Part shown: positions 33,844-44,228 of the stretch, one piece after another | Numbering within the stretch: position 1 is the first letter of the stretch | Layout of the letters: every line of letters starts with the position of its first letter | Assembly (NCBI RefSeq): GCF_016632335.1 | Contig: NZ_JAEPBG010000005.1 | Span: 62,001-126,000 of the forward strand | DNA from: Noviherbaspirillum pedocola | GTDB taxonomy: Bacteria; Pseudomonadota; Gammaproteobacteria; Burkholderiales; Burkholderiaceae_D | Direction: 5' to 3' | Length of the DNA: 64,000 nt | Program-made: the position numbers and the translations under genes | The notes under the pieces: model-generated | Seen by the model: only the letters and a program-made list of their open reading frames with translations | What the model was told of the DNA's origin: nothing | The model's database searches: none

Positions 33844-34532
33844 CGAAAGATCCCAGCTTCCGCGGCACGATATATACCGCACGGATTTCGCCACTGGCGC
33901 GTTCGTGCATCAGCCGGTCGCCAACTTAATTGTGATTAGCAAAAAAGCAATTAATCACCAAGGCCAGGCGAATATCCTTTGGGGTAGATATATTGAAGGT
34001 CGCGGTCAATGGCTAAGCAAAGGACCTAGAAAATTCTTCTACCGAGTTCGAAAGCATGGTGAAGGCGGTCGAGGAAGAAAAGACGGGCAAAAGCCGTTCC
34101 TGCGAAGAAGTATTGAAATCCGATCGGGAAAGACCACGGCTAATACGGGCGGCCCAAGCGGGCTCGCCCGTAACGCATTATCCGGGCTACGATCGATGTG
34201 ACAGCAACGAAACGTTAATCGTCACCGTGTTCAATGAAACGAGACCGTTTGCAATTTTTTGAAACAGCGTTTGCCGATAATTGCGGCGCGCCAGAATGCA
34301 ACGCCGTGCTCCGGCAATACCGCCACGCATCGCACGTTGGATTGCACTTACGCATTTTTGATTTATCGTGGGCATCGTCCGCTATTCGTGGCTTTTACGG
34401 CGTTGGCTATAACCGCCTGTGACTTCGCGAAGCAGAGCGGAGCACTCAACCTGCATTGTCCTTAACCGCCGCACTACGCAATTAGAAGGCACCAAATCAC
34501 GCAAATCAACGCTGGACGAAGAACCGCTTCCC
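33844..34532. other. Right end of the island, remnants only
   Basis: Roughly 690 bases with several short frames on both strands. A minus-strand piece near 33845-33930 (RLMHERASGEIRAVYIVPRK) and a plus-strand piece near 34050-34190 (MVKAVEEEKTGKSRSCEEVL) look protein-like but have no complete gene structure. They may be remnants of genes lost from the island. No terminator for ftsK is obvious. Confidence 0.4.
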
Positions 34533-37472
34533 TCAATCCCCTGGCGGCACCAGCACATCCCGACTTCCATTGCTGGCCATTGCCGACAAAATTCCCGCCG
34601 CCTCCATTTGCTCCACCAGCCGTGCCGCACGGTTGTATCCCACCCGCAGCTGCCGCTGCACCGAGGAAATCGACGCCTTGCGCGTACGAATGACGAAAGC
34701 CACCGCCTCGTCGTACAGCGGATCAGCCTCCGCATCCGCTTCCCCGGCTGGCGCCGCTTCCGGCGCTTCCTCGGCCGCTGGTCCTGCCAGCACCGCATCC
34801 TCGTAATCCGGCTCGCCGAAGCGTTTCAGGTGCTCGACCACCCGGTGTACCTCCTCGTCCGACACAAAAGCGCCATGCACCCGCTGCGGATAACCTGAGC
34901 CGGGCGGCAGGAACAGCATGTCGCCATGGCCGAGCAGGGCTTCAGCGCCCATTTGATCCAGCACCGTGCGCGAGTCGATCTTGGACGACACCTGGAATGC
35001 CACGCGGGTCGGAATATTTGCCTTGATCAAGCCGGTGATCACATCCACTGACGGCCTTTGCGTCGCCAGGATCAGGTGGATGCCGGCCGCGCGCGCTTTC
35101 TGCGCCAGTCGCGCGATCAATTCCTCGATCTTCTTGCCGGCCACCATCATCAGGTCCGCCAGCTCGTCGATGACCACCACGATGAGCGGCAGTGTATCCA
35201 GCGGCTCCGGCGCGTCTGGCGTCAGCGAGAACGGATTCGGCACCTTGCGGCCAGCCGCGGCGGCGTCGCGGATGCGGGCATTGAAGCCGGCCAGATTGCG
35301 CACGCCCAGCGCCGACATCAGCCGGTAACGCCGCTCCATCTCGCCGACACACCAGTTCAACGCATTCGCCGCCAGTTTCATGTCGGTGACCACCGGCGCG
35401 AGCAGATGCGGAATGCCGTCGTAGACCGACAGCTCGAGCATCTTCGGGTCGATCATGATCATGCGGACTTCTTCGGGCGTGGCCTTGTACAAGAGCGACA
35501 GGATCATCGCGTTGATCGCCACCGATTTGCCCGAGCCGGTGGTGCCGGCCACCAGCATGTGCGGCGCGCGCGCCAGGTCGGTCGCGACCGGCATGCCGGT
35601 GATGTCCTTGCCGAGCGCGATGGTCAGTTTCGATGCCGAGTCGCTGTAGGCCGGCGATTCGAGGATTTCGGAAAGCCGGATCATCTGCCGCCGCGGATTC
35701 GGCAGTTCCAGGCCCATGCAGGTCTTGCCGGGGATGGTTTCGACGACGCGGATCGAAGTCATGCCCAGCGCGCGCGCCAAGTCCTTCATCAGGCCGACGA
35801 TCTGCGCGCCGCGCACGCCGGTGGCCGGTTCGACTTCATAGCGGGTAATCACTGGCCCGGCGCCGGCGCCGAGCACAGTGACCGGGACCTTGAATTCCTT
35901 CAGACGCTGTTCGATCAACTGGCCGGTCTGCTCAAGTTCGGCTGCGCTGATCTCCTGGGTTGCGCCGTCGGTAGCATCGAGCAGGTCCAGGCCCGGTAAT
36001 TCGACATCGTTGCGATGGGCGAACATCGGGGCAATTTCGGCCTGCACTTGCGGCATTGCGATGGAAACCGGCGCAGCCTGCGCCGCTTGCTGGAATGCCG
36101 TCCCTTGCGTGGCCGGCTGTGACCAGGCGCCTGTCGGGAAAAAGTCGCCGAGATCGATGACCGCATCGTCCTGGGACGGCGTGAGGCGCGGGCCGGTGCC
36201 GAAGATGTCGCTGCTGTCGATGAGCGGCACATCCGCTTCGACAGGTAGCGCCGGGGTGATCGCGGGCAGCAGGCCGCGCATGTCGATCACGTCGTCGTCG
36301 CGGAAAGCGGGCGCGGCGAAATGGAAGCCGGGCGGCAGGATATCGCTGCTGTCGATGAGCGGGGCGCTCACCGTGCCGTTCGTCGGCTCGGACATCGTCG
36401 GCGCAAGCGGGAAGGGCGCTGCGGCCGGCGGGGCGCTGGCGGGCGCTGCAGGCGTGGCGATTGGCGCGGCAGACGTCGACGATAGGGGCGAAACCGCCGG
36501 CACCGGTTTCGGCGGCACTACGGGCGCAGGACGACGCTGCGCCGCGGCCAGTGCTGCACGGCGCTCGGCCTCGCGTTGCGCGGCTTCCTGCAAGGCTTGC
36601 TGGCGGGCGAGCATCGCATCGGTTGGGCGCAGACTTTCTATCGGGTCCCAGGCATCGATCGTGCGTTTCGATGATTTCGAGACGGGCGCAGGAGCGGCGC
36701 GATTGGCAGCCGAAGCCGCGACCGCGGAGGAGGGCGGCGCCATCTTCACCGACAATTCCGGCGCGCGCTTCGACGGCCGCCGGCTGGCGACGGTTTCCTG
36801 CGCCGGGATCGGCGCAGGGAGTTTCCAGGATTCGGCCTTGCGCGGCGCCGGGGTGGTCTGTGCGCGCAGGGAGCCGGGATGGGCGCGCGGCGGCGGCGGT
36901 TCGGCAGAGAACGGCATGCGCGGAATGTGTGTGCGCTCATCGACAAAGCGCGGCGTGGCCGACGCCTCGTCTTCTTCATCAGCGCGATCGCGACGGCGCG
37001 GCAACAGCCAGAACACGCCGACGACGAGTATCAATGTCAACACCACCAGGGAAAATCCGCTGCCAATGAGGCTGGACAGACCAGACCACAGCGCGCGGCC
37101 GAGCAATGCCGAGCGCGCTTCCGAACCACTGCGCAATGCGCCTTCGAGCGCGCAGCTGGCAAACAGCGCCAGACCCGTGCCTAGCCACATCCGGATCGCG
37201 CCGGGCCCGCCGGCACGGCCGGTGAGCGCGCCTCGCGCGAAACGCCATGCCAGCGGCAAAACCCAGAGAAGCGACCAACCAAACCAATCGAAAACTGCGA
37301 TGTGCATACCTGTTGCAATGAGGGCCGCAAACCGGACGTGAGACGAACGCGAAAGAGCGGCGGGGGTGAGGAATACGGTATTGGAATCTGTTGCGAATCG
37401 AGACGGGCGGCGCGTACGACCGCCCTTTGAAACGGACTGTGGAGTGTAACCGATGGGGGCAGGTGCAGTCAT
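34533..37472 (-). CDS. ftsK: FtsK/SpoIIIE DNA translocase
   Basis: A 979-aa ATP-driven DNA pump that clears chromosome ends at the septum and activates XerCD. About three hydrophobic segments lie in the first 165 residues ([56 protein letters not shown]). A ~330-residue Pro/Ala-rich linker with acidic motifs (LIDSSDI twice, VIDMRG, VIDLGD) follows. The motor has Walker A GTTGSGKS (about 640-648) and Walker [12 protein letters not shown] (about 764-774). The gamma winged helix ends with [20 protein letters not shown], including the Asn/Arg residues that read KOPS in E. coli. The start ATG at 37472 has only a weak ribosome site. A decayed copy of its 3' third lies 3 kb downstream. Confidence 0.92.
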   Translation of the reverse strand: MTAPAPIGYTPQSVSKGGRTRRPSRFATDSNTVFLTPAALSRSSHVRFAALIATGMHIAVFDWFGWSLLWVLPLAWRFARGALTGRAGGPGAIRMWLGTGLALFASCALEGALRSGSEARSALLGRALWSGLSSLIGSGFSLVVLTLILVVGVFWLLPRRRDRADEEDEASATPRFVDERTHIPRMPFSAEPPPPRAHPGSLRAQTTPAPRKAESWKLPAPIPAQETVASRRPSKRAPELSVKMAPPSSAVAASAANRAAPAPVSKSSKRTIDAWDPIESLRPTDAMLARQQALQEAAQREAERRAALAAAQRRPAPVVPPKPVPAVSPLSSTSAAPIATPAAPASAPPAAAPFPLAPTMSEPTNGTVSAPLIDSSDILPPGFHFAAPAFRDDDVIDMRGLLPAITPALPVEADVPLIDSSDIFGTGPRLTPSQDDAVIDLGDFFPTGAWSQPATQGTAFQQAAQAAPVSIAMPQVQAEIAPMFAHRNDVELPGLDLLDATDGATQEISAAELEQTGQLIEQRLKEFKVPVTVLGAGAGPVITRYEVEPATGVRGAQIVGLMKDLARALGMTSIRVVETIPGKTCMGLELPNPRRQMIRLSEILESPAYSDSASKLTIALGKDITGMPVATDLARAPHMLVAGTTGSGKSVAINAMILSLLYKATPEEVRMIMIDPKMLELSVYDGIPHLLAPVVTDMKLAANALNWCVGEMERRYRLMSALGVRNLAGFNARIRDAAAAGRKVPNPFSLTPDAPEPLDTLPLIVVVIDELADLMMVAGKKIEELIARLAQKARAAGIHLILATQRPSVDVITGLIKANIPTRVAFQVSSKIDSRTVLDQMGAEALLGHGDMLFLPPGSGYPQRVHGAFVSDEEVHRVVEHLKRFGEPDYEDAVLAGPAAEEAPEAAPAGEADAEADPLYDEAVAFVIRTRKASISSVQRQLRVGYNRAARLVEQMEAAGILSAMASNGSRDVLVPPGD

Positions 37473-37515
37473 GCCAAAACCGCCTTTGCAGACGGCCTGG
37501 CAGGACTGCGTTACA

Positions 37516-39771
37516 TCAGGCGGCGGAAGTCTTCAGCTGATCGCCAATGGGCAGCACGCGGATGCGCTTGCCTATCGCCGCATGAATGGCATTCGTCACC
37601 GCTGGCGCTACCGGCGGCACGCCCGGCTCACCGACGCCGGTCGGTTTTTCCGCCGACGGCACGATGTGCACTTCCACCCGCGGCATTTCGTTGATGCGCA
37701 ACACCGGGTATTCGTGGAAGTTCGATTGCTGCACTTGGCCATCCTTCAGCGTGATCGCGCCATGCAAGGCAGCCGACAGGCCGAAGCCGACGCCGCCTTC
37801 CATCTGCGCGCGAATCACGTCCGGGTTGATCGCCACGCCGCAATTAACCGCGCATACCACCCGGTCCACCCGCAGCGCGCCATCCTTGGCCACAGTGACT
37901 TCCGCGACCTGGGCGACCACGGTGTTGAAGGATTCATGCACCGCGATGCCGCGGCCGCGTCGCTCACCGTCCTTGCCCGGCGCAAGCGGCTGACCCCAGC
38001 CGGCTTTTTCCGCCGCAAGGTTCAGCGCGGCCAGGTGACGTGGATGCTTGGCCAGCAACGTGCGGCGCAGGGCCAGCGGATCCTTGTTGCCGGCGGCGGC
38101 GGCTTCATCGATCAGGCTTTCGCTGACGAAGGCGCTGTGCGAATGGCCGACCGAGCGGAACCACTGGATCGGCACGCCAATGTCTTCGGCGGTGTGCAGT
38201 TCCAGGCGGGCGTTCGGCACTGCGTACGGTTCCAGCGTGCCTTCATAGGAAGTGGTGTCCAGGCCATTCTTGACCACGAATTTCTCCATGGCCGTGCCCT
38301 TGAAGATCGACTGGCCGACGACGCGGTGATGCCAGGCGGCCAAGTTGCCGTCGGCGTCGATGGCCATGCGCGTGCGATGCACGAAGGCGGGACGGTAATA
38401 GCCGCCGCGGGTGTCGTCCTCGCGCGTCCACACCATCTTCACCGGCGCGCGCACGCCGGTCTCGCGCGCGGCCTTGGCGATGGCGACCGCTTCCAGCACA
38501 TAGTCCGAGAACGGATTGGCGCGACGGCCGAAGCTGCCACCGGCATACAGTTGTTTGATCGTCACCGCCTCAGGCGCGATGCCGAGCAATTGGGCCGCGG
38601 CCATCTGGTCACCGGTCTGCCATTGCTCGCCGTTGATGATTTCGCAGCCCTTGTCGGACAGCGATACCACGCAGTTGAGCGGCTCCATCGCCGAATGCGA
38701 GAGGAAGGGCACTTCATAGTCAGCTTCGATCAGCTTGGCCGGCTTGGCGAAGGCGGCGGTGGGATTGCCGGTTTCGAACACCAGTTCGCCCGGGCGGCTG
38801 GCGGCGTCGCGGTAGCGCGCGAGGATGGCGTCGCTGCTCAGGCTGAAGGCCTTGGATTCATCCCACTCAATGGCGAGCGCATCGCGGCCGCGGCGCGCGA
38901 CCCAGGTGTTCTTCGCCAGTACCGCTACGCCGCCCTGGAAACGCTCGCTGCCAGTCACCGGCACGACTGCCACGACGCCGGGCACGGCCTTGGCCTTGGC
39001 GGCATCGAAGGATTTCAACTTCGCGCCGAACTTTGGCGGATGCGCGATCACCGCGACCAACATGCCGGGCAGCTTGACATCCTGGGTGTAGAGCGCGCGA
39101 CCATTGGTCTTGTCGGTGTTGTCGACACGGTGCAGATTCTGGCGGCCAATCAGGCGGAAATCCTTCGGATCCTTCAGCGGCGCGTTTTCCGGCACCGGCA
39201 GTTTGGCGGCGGCTTCGGCAAGCTGGCCGAAGCGAGCGCGGCGACCGCTGGCGGCGTGTGTGACGACGCCATCCTGAACGCTGAGGCTTTCCGGCGCGAC
39301 TTGCCATTGCTGCGCGGCGGCCTGGACCAGCATCGCGCGGGCGGCGGCGCCGGCGCGGCGCATCTGCTCATAAGAATTGGCCATTGCAGTACTGCCGCCG
39401 GTGCCTTGGACGCCGAGCAGGGTGTTGGCATAGCGCTTGACATCGGCCGGGGCGCCTTCGACGCGGATCTGCTTCCAGTCGGCGTCGAGTTCTTCGGCAA
39501 CCAGCGTGGCCAGGCCGGTGTAGGCGCCCTGGCCCATTTCCAGGTGCTTGGCGATGACGGTCACGCTGTCATCGGCGCCGATGCGCACGAAGGCATTCGG
39601 CTGGAAATTGGCCGTGCTGGGAGTGCCGGCGGCCTGCGCATCGCCGGCGCCGGTCAGCAGCGGCGGCAGCGCGAGGCCTAGCGTCAGCCCGCCCAGGCCC
39701 TGGAAGAAGCGGCGGCGGCTGACGTTGATGATTTGCGCATCGGCGCTCTTGCTGTGGATGGTGATGGTCAT
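37516..39771 (-). CDS. Molybdopterin-binding subunit of an isoquinoline 1-oxidoreductase-like enzyme
   Basis: A 751-aa large subunit of the xanthine-oxidase superfamily, IorB type: it hydroxylates an aromatic N-heterocycle or oxidises an aldehyde with water as oxygen donor. It has a Tat leader ([11 protein letters not shown], about 19-29), [18 protein letters not shown] near residue 80, [14 protein letters not shown], and near the C-terminus [20 protein letters not shown] followed by GVGEPGVPP with the catalytic Glu. AAGGAG precedes the ATG at 39771, while a longer upstream frame lacks one. It is transcribed after the [2Fe-2S] subunit gene, ten bases apart. There is no FAD subunit, as expected for the IorAB type; the substrate is not predictable. 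Confidence 0.88.
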   Translation of the reverse strand: MTITIHSKSADAQIINVSRRRFFQGLGGLTLGLALPPLLTGAGDAQAAGTPSTANFQPNAFVRIGADDSVTVIAKHLEMGQGAYTGLATLVAEELDADWKQIRVEGAPADVKRYANTLLGVQGTGGSTAMANSYEQMRRAGAAARAMLVQAAAQQWQVAPESLSVQDGVVTHAASGRRARFGQLAEAAAKLPVPENAPLKDPKDFRLIGRQNLHRVDNTDKTNGRALYTQDVKLPGMLVAVIAHPPKFGAKLKSFDAAKAKAVPGVVAVVPVTGSERFQGGVAVLAKNTWVARRGRDALAIEWDESKAFSLSSDAILARYRDAASRPGELVFETGNPTAAFAKPAKLIEADYEVPFLSHSAMEPLNCVVSLSDKGCEIINGEQWQTGDQMAAAQLLGIAPEAVTIKQLYAGGSFGRRANPFSDYVLEAVAIAKAARETGVRAPVKMVWTREDDTRGGYYRPAFVHRTRMAIDADGNLAAWHHRVVGQSIFKGTAMEKFVVKNGLDTTSYEGTLEPYAVPNARLELHTAEDIGVPIQWFRSVGHSHSAFVSESLIDEAAAAGNKDPLALRRTLLAKHPRHLAALNLAAEKAGWGQPLAPGKDGERRGRGIAVHESFNTVVAQVAEVTVAKDGALRVDRVVCAVNCGVAINPDVIRAQMEGGVGFGLSAALHGAITLKDGQVQQSNFHEYPVLRINEMPRVEVHIVPSAEKPTGVGEPGVPPVAPAVTNAIHAAIGKRIRVLPIGDQLKTSAA

Positions 39772-39781
39772 CGTCTGCTCC

Positions 39782-40240
39782 TTACGCAAGCGAACCCGCG
39801 GCGTCGTGGATGGCGGCGCGGATGCGCACATAGGTGGCGCAGCGGCAGACATTGCCGGACATGGCCGCATCGATATCGGCGTCGCTCGGACGCTTGTTCG
39901 TCTTCAGCAGCGCAGTCGCCGACATGATCTGTCCGGACTGGCAGTAACCGCACTGCGCCACATCATGCTTGCGCCATGCGGCCTGCACCGCCTGGCCAAC
40001 CTTGTCATGCTCGGCCGCTTCGATCGTGGTGACATGCTTGCCGGCGACGGCGGACATGGGCGTGACGCAGGAGCGCAGCGCCTGGCCGTCGACATGCACA
40101 GTGCAGGCGCCGCACAGCGCCATGCCGCAGCCGTACTTCGTTCCTGTCATTGCGACTTCGTCGCGCAGGTACCAGAGCAGCGGCATGTCGGGATCGCCGT
40201 CAAAGGTCTGCGCCTTGCCGTTCAGGGTGAGCTTGGTCAT
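39782..40240 (-). CDS. [2Fe-2S] subunit of the isoquinoline 1-oxidoreductase-like enzyme
   Basis: A 152-aa electron-transfer subunit of the IorA type. The first cluster is plant-ferredoxin-like ([20 protein letters not shown] with a fourth Cys in ALRSCVTPM). The second is the helical pair QCGYCQSGQ and [13 protein letters not shown] longer upstream frame exists, but AAGGA before the ATG at 40240 (MTKLTLNGK) marks the true start. It probably passes electrons on to a cytochrome, but none is encoded here. Confidence 0.9.
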   Translation of the reverse strand: MTKLTLNGKAQTFDGDPDMPLLWYLRDEVAMTGTKYGCGMALCGACTVHVDGQALRSCVTPMSAVAGKHVTTIEAAEHDKVGQAVQAAWRKHDVAQCGYCQSGQIMSATALLKTNKRPSDADIDAAMSGNVCRCATYVRIRAAIHDAAGSLA

Positions 40241-40633
40241 GGGATTGTCCTTGTTGTTGTAGCGAGAAGTCCCCGGAGTTCGTCGAGCATCGCGCATCGC
40301 AATCGCGCGCCGGCGGCTGGGAGCTCGACAGTATATGGCCTGAATCGAAAGCTTGCCGAAAACGCTACAGGGATTGGAACGAATAAAAAAAGGAAACTTT
40401 TTTGCGCTCCGATAACAATTCGTCACATATATCGCTGCCTAGACATATGGTTGTTACAAGCACTTGAGACAATGACGGCAGCTCAGCAGTACATCGCGCA
40501 TCAAATTTGCGACAGGGTGGCGCAAATCGCCGACGAAAGGCAGTAATGATTTCCTACAAGACATTGCGCCGTTTTCCGATGCCGCGACTACGCGGCGAGC
40601 ATTAGGCTGACGATATACAAAAGGAGAAACATC
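40241..40633. other. Divergent intergenic region upstream of the oxidoreductase genes
   Basis: About 390 bases, AT-richer than its neighbours, with A-runs near 40383-40400. No convincing gene is visible. It should contain the minus-strand promoter of the oxidoreductase pair and the plus-strand promoter of the 38-aa peptide gene. Confidence 0.5.
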
Positions 40634-40750
40634 ATGACGAAATATGTTGTCGGTCTGTATGCCGTGGTGCCGACCACGATTTCGGCGGTTTCCGTGTATG
40701 TGCTGTGCGCATCGGACTTCTTCCAGCGCGCATTCGCGGTGCTGCCGTAA
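40634..40750 (+). CDS. Small hydrophobic peptide, 38 aa
   Basis: The frame MTKYVVGLYAVVPTTISAVS... ends FFQRAFAVLP and is preceded by AAAAGGAG at 40619-40626, seven bases before the ATG, one of the best ribosome sites in the window. Residues 5-26 form one possible transmembrane helix. It has no recognised family. The gene is isolated: it points towards the minus-strand ATPase gene, which ends 22 bases further on. The strong initiation signal is the main evidence that it is real. Confidence 0.55.
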   Translation: MTKYVVGLYAVVPTTISAVSVYVLCASDFFQRAFAVLP

Positions 40751-40772
40751 GACGATTGCAGCAATCCCGCTT

Positions 40773-41918
40773 TCAACGTGCCGGCCACTTCCATGCCGGG
40801 CGGTCGAGCGGATGCAGGCCATCGATGCAGGTAGCGCCGTACTGTTTTTCCAGCAGCAGCGTGCGGCAGTCGCTTTCCCGCTCAATCGCGGCGATCAGCC
40901 GGGTTGCATGCGTGACGACCACCAGCTGCGACATCGTAGAGGCACGCACGATCAGGCGCGCAAGCGCAGGAAGCAGGTCCGCGTGCAGACTCGATTCAGG
41001 TTCATTCAACACCAGAAATTCCGGCGGCCGCGGCGAGAGCAGGGCGGCAATCCACAGCAGATAGCGCAGCGTGCCATCGGATAATTCGGCCGCGCGCAGC
41101 CCCCGCAGCAGTCCCGGCTGATGCATGACGATGCCGCAGCCGTTTCCCATCGCTTCCACTTTTACCCTTGATCCCGGAAAGGCGTCGTCCACGGCGGCCT
41201 GTAAAGCATCGCGATCGCCGATTTCCCATATCGTTTGCCAGGCTGCGGCGAGATCAGCGCCATCGTCAGCCAGCGCCATAGTGCGCGTGCCGATCTGCGT
41301 TCGTCGCGCTGGCGCGTCCGCATCGGTGCGGAAATGATCGTAGAAACGCCAGGAGCGCATTCTTTCCCTCAGCAGCAGGATCTCCGGCGCATTGCGTGGA
41401 TCGGCACAGCCGAGGAGCATGCTGTCGTACGCAGGCAAATGCTGATTCAACACCAGCCAGCCATTCTTGCCGTCGCGTGCTCGTGCCAGCGGGCCCTGGC
41501 GCTCAGCGAGAAGGGCGGCGGGACGCAGGAAAGGGCCGTGCCAGATGCATTCGCGCTTGATGACCGGATCGCCATCGAAGAAGGAATTGCCGGGTTGAGG
41601 CCGGCCGAGATCGATGCAATAGCCGATGTCTTCCGCTGCGAAACCCAGCTTCAGGTTGACCGGCTCGCTACGCCGGCTTGGCGCTTCGCGTAAATCCGCT
41701 GGACGTTCCGGCCCAGCCCAAAGGGTAGAGGCGAAACCGCCTTCGCGCGCCAGGGCAGCGATGGCGCCACCCTGCGCGACCTCGGTCAGAAGACGCAGTG
41801 CGCGGTAAACACTTGATTTTCCACTGCCATTTGCGCCCGTGACGAGAGTGAGGGAGCCGAGCGGAATGATGAGCTCACGTAGCGAACGGTAATTGGCAAT
41901 GGCAAGAGTCGTGATCAT
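40773..41918 (-). CDS. AAA/ABC-type P-loop ATPase (RecF/OLD-like), 381 aa
   Basis: A soluble ATPase that begins with ITTLAIANYRSLRELIIPLG, the usual first strand of this class. Walker A GANGSGKSS follows at about residues 30-38. An ABC-like signature region (ELSDGTLRYLLWIAALL) and Walker B LVLNEPESSLH come late, followed by the sensor VVVTHATRLI. This is the AAA_21/RecF-like architecture; such proteins act in DNA repair or phage defence, often with a partner nuclease, but no partner is adjacent. An ATG at 41978 would add 20 residues; 41918 is chosen because the fold starts there. Confidence 0.8.
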   Translation of the reverse strand: MITTLAIANYRSLRELIIPLGSLTLVTGANGSGKSSVYRALRLLTEVAQGGAIAALAREGGFASTLWAGPERPADLREAPSRRSEPVNLKLGFAAEDIGYCIDLGRPQPGNSFFDGDPVIKRECIWHGPFLRPAALLAERQGPLARARDGKNGWLVLNQHLPAYDSMLLGCADPRNAPEILLLRERMRSWRFYDHFRTDADAPARRTQIGTRTMALADDGADLAAAWQTIWEIGDRDALQAAVDDAFPGSRVKVEAMGNGCGIVMHQPGLLRGLRAAELSDGTLRYLLWIAALLSPRPPEFLVLNEPESSLHADLLPALARLIVRASTMSQLVVVTHATRLIAAIERESDCRTLLLEKQYGATCIDGLHPLDRPAWKWPAR

Positions 41919-42196
41919 GGCAAGTGCATGCGTAAGCTGGTCTGACGGGATGGGAAAAGCCCGTTTAAGTAAGGCCATTCAAAGTAAGGGTTCAAATTCC
42001 TGCCTGTTTGCAAATGCAAAACGCAACTATCCAACTCGCGAAACACATCCGAAAACACAAAAACCAAACACGACAGAGCAGGGGGCGGATAAATGATTAC
42101 GGGAATCGGCTGATGCACTCAAGGAATACGCTGAGTTGGCGGCTTTTTCATGAGCGAACCCATCATGTCTCTACTGGAGAGCAGGAAAGGCGAGCT

Positions 42197-42634
42197 TTGA
42201 AAATCCGTAAGGCCGACGTTATGGACGTCCCGGCGATGACCACACTGGTGGCGTATCTCGGTTACCTGAATACGGAAGAAGCGCTTCGGTCACGCTATGA
42301 CGCAATTCTTGCATCGGGAGGGAAAGTACTGGTGGCCCAAACCAATAGGACATTGCTGGGACTGGCAGCACTGGATTGCACACGGCACTCGCACCGACCA
42401 CCCGATGGAAGGCTGACCGCGCTGGTTGTCGCCGCGGAGTACCGTCACGCAGGCATAGACAAGCGCTTGCTGGAAGCGGCGGAGGCCGTCTTTCTTGTAT
42501 GGGGTCGCACCCGGGTGGAACTCAGCAGCGCCGGTGGCCGGGCGGATGCCCATCGATTTTGTCTGCGCGAAGGCTATGTCGAAACACCGAAGCGATTACT
42601 GAAGTCTCTCGGTGATGCGATTCCTGGGGTTTGA
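42197..42634 (+). CDS. GNAT-family N-acetyltransferase
   Basis: A 145-aa protein if started at the TTG at 42197 (MKIRKADVMD), which has AGGAAAGG six bases upstream and begins exactly where GNAT folds begin. An ATG at 42113 in the same frame would add 28 residues without a good ribosome site. Motif A is recognisable as LTALVVAAEYRHAGIDKRLL, but the usual R-x-x-G-x-G/A reads RHAGID, with Asp in place of Gly/Ala, so acetyl-CoA binding may be modified. The substrate is unknown. Confidence 0.75.
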   Translation: MKIRKADVMDVPAMTTLVAYLGYLNTEEALRSRYDAILASGGKVLVAQTNRTLLGLAALDCTRHSHRPPDGRLTALVVAAEYRHAGIDKRLLEAAEAVFLVWGRTRVELSSAGGRADAHRFCLREGYVETPKRLLKSLGDAIPGV

Positions 42635-43149
42635 AATGACTTCAGTTTCCTGCGTTTCGAAGAATGGAAGCTGAGCCTTCATTGGCTGAAAAACTTAATC
42701 TGCCTTTCATGTCCCACGGCTACCGCAACTGAGTGCCAAGCGTTCGGCATGATCGGCTGGCGCTGCTTCGCAAGCCAAAGTCGCGGTTCGCGTGCCGACG
42801 CCGAGCCTCGCCGATCCGACATCGAAAGCGGTGAAACCAGAGCAAGGTCAGAATGCGGCTCGGTGCGATATCCATAGTTTTTTGCTGCGGATGACAGTTG
42901 GCGATAAAGGCATCTCCACCAAACAGGGGTGAGATCGCCTGCGGCAGCGGTAGCCGGCAATTCGTCGCTTCAAAGCCCAGGAAGTGGTTGAGTATCACAC
43001 CTTCCAGCCTTTATTTAACATAATGCGGATTATGTGCTTTTTGCATGCATGATGGGAGGTTCCGTTTCCCATCTGCGCTCACCGTATCTCGTCAAGCCTC
43101 AGGCGTTTTCACTTGCTGATACGTTCCCGCATTTCTCCATGCTCGGCTT
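42635..43149. other. Intergenic stretch without a supported gene
   Basis: Roughly 515 bases between the acetyltransferase and the convergent CDF transporter. Short minus-strand frames (for example 42679-42960) have no ribosome site and Arg/Ser-rich shadow-like translations. I see no hairpin terminator or other signal of note. Confidence 0.45.
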
Positions 43150-44106
43150 TTATGACTGCGACGTACCTGCCATCGCATGGTCCAGATCCGGCCTGCGCCA
43201 TGGATCGACATGCGTCATCAAATCCAGAACCCGATGCCGCTGCAGCACCCGCTGCCTCGCGGCGACGGCAATGTCATGGCCAGCTTCCACGCTCAGCGTG
43301 CCATCGACTTCGATATGCGCATCGACGACGATCAGGTCGCCCATTTTCCTGGTGCGCACATCATGCACGCCCGAGACGCCCGGCGTTTCCATCAGCGTGC
43401 GGCGGATTGCCTGCACTTCGGCTTCGTCGGCAGAACGATCCATCAGATCGTGCAGCGCTTCCCAGCCGAATTCCCAGCCCATTTTCCCGATCAACAGAGC
43501 GACAATCAGCGCCGCGATCGGGTCCAAAACCGGATAGCCGAAAAGATTACCGACGATGCCCAGCGCTACCACCAGCGAGGATGCGGCATCCGAACGCGCA
43601 TGCCAGGCATTCGCGACGAGCATGCTCGATTTGACCCGCTTGGCCGCGGCCAGCATGTAGCGAAACAGGCATTCCTTGGCCACAAGCGCCACGCACGCCA
43701 CCCACAGCGCGCTGGCCTGCACCTGCGGAATGTTTTCCGGCGCCTTCAATTTCCCCAGCGCCGACCACAGCATGCCGATGGCCACGGCGAGCAGGATCAT
43801 GCCTAGCCCCATCGATGCCGCGGTTTCGAAGCGCTGATGGCCATAAGGATGGTCGTCATCGGCTTCCTTGCGGCTGTGATGATTGGCAAACAGGACAATG
43901 AAATCGGAAACCAGGTCAGACAGCGAATGCACGCCGTCGGCAATCAACGCCTGAGACCGGGACAACGTGCCAATGACGATTTGCAGCGCGCTGAGCAGCA
44001 CATTTACGGCAACACTGACCCAGGTGCTGCGCGACGCGGCCCGGGCGCGCTCGTTTTGGATTTGCTGGTTATCTTCGGAATCTTCGGGAAACGGGTCGTA
44101 TTGCAT
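43150..44106 (-). CDS. Cation diffusion facilitator (CDF) metal exporter
   Basis: A 318-aa inner-membrane protein with about six helices and a C-terminal cytoplasmic domain. The metal-site motifs of the family are present: LIADGVHSLSDLVSD in helix 2 and NAWHARSDAASS in helix 5. The cytoplasmic ferredoxin-like domain (about 215-300) contains GVSGVHDVRTRKMGD and IVVDAHIEVDG. These transporters expel Zn2+, Fe2+ or Mn2+ in exchange for protons; the specificity is not clear from sequence. It stands alone in this window. Confidence 0.9.
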   Translation of the reverse strand: MQYDPFPEDSEDNQQIQNERARAASRSTWVSVAVNVLLSALQIVIGTLSRSQALIADGVHSLSDLVSDFIVLFANHHSRKEADDDHPYGHQRFETAASMGLGMILLAVAIGMLWSALGKLKAPENIPQVQASALWVACVALVAKECLFRYMLAAAKRVKSSMLVANAWHARSDAASSLVVALGIVGNLFGYPVLDPIAALIVALLIGKMGWEFGWEALHDLMDRSADEAEVQAIRRTLMETPGVSGVHDVRTRKMGDLIVVDAHIEVDGTLSVEAGHDIAVAARQRVLQRHRVLDLMTHVDPWRRPDLDHAMAGTSQS

Positions 44107-44228
44107 CGGCGCTGGCGGGACGAAAAATCGGCAGCGCGGAGCTTATCACGTCGCTTTGCACGCCACATTCCGACCTTGACGGGATGGCAAGGTCAGGGAC
44201 GATGCCACCCGAGTTGAAGCCTGCCAAA

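Larger units (their letters stand above)
28718..34532. mobile_element. Probable horizontally acquired island between torD-like gene and ftsK
   Basis: This 5.8 kb block differs from both sides: it is AT-rich, its two long genes use A/T-ending codons and encode Lys/Asn/Ser-rich proteins, and both point opposite to the flanking genes. It contains a decayed ftsK 3' fragment in direct orientation to the intact ftsK that bounds it on the right. No integrase, transposase or clear terminal repeat is visible inside, so the mobilising agent is unknown. The boundaries given are those of the flanking genes, not mapped ends. Confidence 0.65.

Noticed and set aside
33905-34262. Two overlapping plus-strand frames (98 and 68 codons)
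   Set aside because: No good ribosome site, and composition changes along the frames; treated as remnants rather than genes.
42679-42960. 93-codon minus-strand frame between the acetyltransferase and CDF genes
   Set aside because: No initiation signal and no protein-like pattern.
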